DNA from: Hyphomicrobiales bacterium
GTDB taxonomy: Bacteria > Pseudomonadota > Alphaproteobacteria > Rhizobiales > Aestuariivirgaceae
Assembly: GCA_027031305.1 (NCBI GenBank)
Contig: JALVRJ010000006.1
Location: 1-7,865, forward strand
Length of the DNA: 7,865 nucleotides
Direction: 5' to 3'
Under the pieces are notes generated by a model. That model saw nothing but the letters and a program-made list of their open reading frames with translations. It ran no database searches and was not told the DNA's origin. A program made the translations under genes and the position numbers. Below are positions 6,465-7,865 of the stretch, in pieces (the first letter of the stretch is position 1; every line of letters starts with the position of its first letter).

Positions 6465-7052
6465 CTACTTCCGCGCCCGAAAGGCGGCGGCGATGGTGCC
6501 TTCGTCCAGATATTCCAGCTCGCCCCCCACCGGCATTCCATGGGCCAGGTGGCTTATCTTCACCCCCGTGTGCTTCAGCGCCTCGGTGATGTAATGGGCC
6601 GTGGTCTGGCCCTCCACCGTGGCATCCAGCGCCAGGATCACCTCCTCGACGCCGTTGCGCGCGACCCTGTCCAGCAATTGCGGAATGCGCAAGTCCTCGG
6701 GCGTCACCCCATCGATGGCCGAAAGCAAGCCGCCGGTGACGTGATACTGGCCATGGAAAATACCGGCGCGCTCCAGCGCCCAAAGGTCGGCCACGTCCTT
6801 GACCACGCAAATGAGCCCGCGCTGGCGCCTTTCGTCGCGGCAGATGCGGCAGGGATCGCGGGTGTCGAAATTGCCGCAAACGCCGCACTGGCGCACCGAT
6901 TCGGCCAGTGCCGCGAGCGCGCGGGCCAGCGGCGCCAGCAGGGCCTGGCGCGAGCGCAGCAGGTGGAGCACGACGCGCTGGGCCGAGCGCGGCCCCAGTC
7001 CCGGCAAGCGCGCCAGCAGCTCCACAACGCGGCCGATCTCATCATTGCGCAT
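6465..7052 (-). CDS. recR: Recombination mediator protein RecR
   Basis: RecR works with RecO and RecF to load RecA onto SSB-coated single-stranded DNA at gaps. The 195-residue product has the family order: an N-terminal helix-hairpin-helix ([24 protein letters not shown], about 9-32), then a four-Cys zinc site CGVC...CRIC (Cys56, 59, 68, 71). A Toprim domain runs about 80-160 ([50 protein letters not shown]). The C-terminal Walker B-like stretch is [17 protein letters not shown] chose the ATG at 7052 because AAGGA (7064-7060) lies 7 nt upstream; alternative ATGs at 7058 and 7079 fit less well. The usual Toprim Glu after VV is Lys85 here. The gene is divergent from msrA and 140 bp upstream of the DUF1214-like gene. 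Confidence 0.96.
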   Translation of the reverse strand: MRNDEIGRVVELLARLPGLGPRSAQRVVLHLLRSRQALLAPLARALAALAESVRQCGVCGNFDTRDPCRICRDERRQRGLICVVKDVADLWALERAGIFHGQYHVTGGLLSAIDGVTPEDLRIPQLLDRVARNGVEEVILALDATVEGQTTAHYITEALKHTGVKISHLAHGMPVGGELEYLDEGTIAAAFRARK

Positions 7053-7059
7053 GGACATG

Positions 7060-7064
7060 TCCTT
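7060..7064 (-). promoter_or_regulatory. recR ribosome binding site
   Basis: The minus strand reads AAGGA 7 nt before the ATG at 7052. An ATG at 7058 would leave only one base between the site and the start, so this site favours 7052 as the recR start. Confidence 0.6.
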
Positions 7065-7080
7065 CACGGCCCTTCCCATG

Positions 7081-7096
7081 CCCACCTGCCGGTGGG
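7081..7096. repeat. Short inverted repeat in the recR-msrA intergenic region
   Basis: CCCACC (7081-7086), a 4-base centre TGCC, and GGTGGG (7091-7096) form a perfect 6-bp inverted repeat in the recR leader. It could be a small RNA hairpin upstream of the recR ribosome site or a protein-binding site. Such short repeats also arise by chance in GC-rich DNA. Confidence 0.35.
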
Positions 7097-7125
7097 AAAC
7101 CTCGCGACGATGTTCGCCGGACAAG

Positions 7126-7153
7126 GTATCATGGCATCGCGTGGACAATGCAA
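7126..7153 (-). promoter_or_regulatory. Weak candidate promoter for recR, overlapping a possible msrA -10
   Basis: On the minus strand TTGCAT (7153-7148), 16 bp, TGATAC (7131-7126) is the best promoter-like pair for recR in the 115-bp divergent gap. On the plus strand TATCAT (7127-7132) overlaps it and resembles a -10 for msrA, though no good -35 lies at the right distance. Both are weak matches. Confidence 0.22.
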
Positions 7154-7160
7154 GAGGAGG
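7152..7160 (+). promoter_or_regulatory. msrA ribosome binding site
   Basis: AAGAGGAGG ends 7 nt before the ATG at 7168. It is the strongest Shine-Dalgarno match in the window and fixes the msrA start against the longer open frame upstream, which overlaps recR. Confidence 0.85.
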
Positions 7161-7167
7161 CTTCGGG

Positions 7168-7827
7168 ATGTTCGAGCTGTTTGGTGGCCATGTCGCGCTG
7201 GCGCGCAAAACGCGCATGATTTCCCCCGAAGAGGCCCTGCCCGGGCGGGAAGAGCCCATTGCCACCGCCACCCATCATTTCGTCTCCGGCCGGCCCCTGA
7301 AGGGGCCATACCCCGAAACGGCGCAAACCGTCCATTTCGGCATGGGCTGCTTCTGGGGAGCGGAGCGGGTGTTCTGGCAACATCCTGGCGTGTGGGTCAC
7401 GGCCGTGGGCTACCAGGGTGGTTACACCCCCAACCCCACCTACGAGGAAGTCTGTTCCGGCAAGACCGGACACGCGGAAACCGTCATGGTGGTGTTCAAG
7501 CCGGAGAAGGTGCGCTTCGAGGATTTGCTGCGGCTGTTCTGGGAATCGCACGACCCTACCCAGGGAATGCGCCAGGGTAATGACATCGGCACCCAATATC
7601 GCTCTGCCATTTACACCACCACCGAGGAACAGCTGAACGCCGCACTGCGCTCCAAAGAGGTCTATGAGAAGGCATTGGAAGAGCGCGACAAGGGGCCCAT
7701 CACCACGGAAATCCGCTCCGCTCAGCCTTTCCATTTCGCCGAGGAATACCACCAGCAATACCTGGCGAAGAATCCCGGTGGCTATTGCGGCCTGCGCGGC
7801 ACTGGCGTCGCCTGTCCCGTGGAATGA
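7168..7827 (+). CDS. msrA: Peptide-methionine (S)-S-oxide reductase MsrA
   Basis: MsrA reduces the S-epimer of methionine sulfoxide in proteins and free methionine, using thioredoxin, and so repairs oxidative damage in the cytoplasm. The 219-residue product is close in length to E. coli MsrA and shares its N-terminal extension (about 1-50, including [11 protein letters not shown]). The catalytic motif [10 protein letters not shown] has Cys61 as the attacking residue. [18 protein letters not shown] and TGHAE follow, then [26 protein letters not shown]. The C-terminal end [16 protein letters not shown] has the two recycling cysteines, Cys207 and Cys216. There is no signal peptide or MsrB fusion. 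It is transcribed away from recR with its own strong ribosome site, and only 38 bp follow its stop before the window ends. Confidence 0.97.
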   Translation: MFELFGGHVALARKTRMISPEEALPGREEPIATATHHFVSGRPLKGPYPETAQTVHFGMGCFWGAERVFWQHPGVWVTAVGYQGGYTPNPTYEEVCSGKTGHAETVMVVFKPEKVRFEDLLRLFWESHDPTQGMRQGNDIGTQYRSAIYTTTEEQLNAALRSKEVYEKALEERDKGPITTEIRSAQPFHFAEEYHQQYLAKNPGGYCGLRGTGVACPVE

Positions 7828-7865
7828 TACCAGAATGCATAAAGAACCACGCAGAAGCCCCGCGC

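Noticed and set aside
6339..7580. Plus-strand 413-codon open frame opposite recR and overlapping msrA in another frame
   Set aside because: It conflicts with RecR and MsrA, both full length with intact motifs.
7835..7865. Possible start of another gene (ATG CAT AAA GAA CCA) after msrA
   Set aside because: Only about 10 codons are visible and there is no clear ribosome site, so it cannot be supported.

Overview
The window is GC-rich and densely coded, and reads as a chromosomal housekeeping region of an alphaproteobacterium. The main clue is the pyruvate dehydrogenase (PDH) cluster. It has a heterodimeric E1 (separate alpha and beta genes), an E1-beta with its own N-terminal lipoyl domain, and a PDH-type E3 with the ICLNWGC redox motif. 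That combination is typical of Alphaproteobacteria such as Rhizobium, Caulobacter and Zymomonas relatives. I cannot name the genus.

Layout. Everything from base 1 to about 7052 is on the minus strand, so transcription runs right to left; only msrA at the right end is on the plus strand. Read in transcription order from the right: recR (7052-6465); a pair of small membrane-anchored proteins resembling DUF1214 (6324-5752) and DUF1254 (5747-5115); sufE (5003-4563); then the PDH cluster pdhA/E1-alpha (4413-3352), pdhB/lipoyl-E1-beta (3185-1698), pdhC/E2 (1685-324) and lpdA/E3 (190 to beyond the left edge). msrA (7168-7827, +) is divergent from recR across a 115-bp gap. The longest stretch without a gene is 166 bp, so there are no large empty regions.

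How the genes work together. pdhA, pdhB, pdhC and lpdA encode the whole complex that converts pyruvate, CoA and NAD+ to acetyl-CoA, CO2 and NADH. Lipoyl lysines are present on both E1-beta and E2. SufE feeds sulfur to SufS/SufBCD iron-sulfur assembly. RecR acts in RecFOR recombinational repair, and MsrA repairs oxidised methionine. The DUF1214/DUF1254 pair has no known role.

The least ordinary features are two related, self-folding inverted-repeat elements. They sit in two of the three gaps inside the PDH cluster (pdhA-pdhB and pdhC-lpdA). All four arms follow one 28-nt plan, CGTCA-stem7-GAAA-stem7-TC-N3, with compensated stem changes. Two substitutions at normally conserved sites also deserve checking: Lys in place of the Toprim Glu in RecR, and GEG in place of GDG in the E1-alpha thiamine-diphosphate motif. 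I see no phage, transposase, CRISPR, toxin-antitoxin or defence genes, and no clear evidence of a new system.
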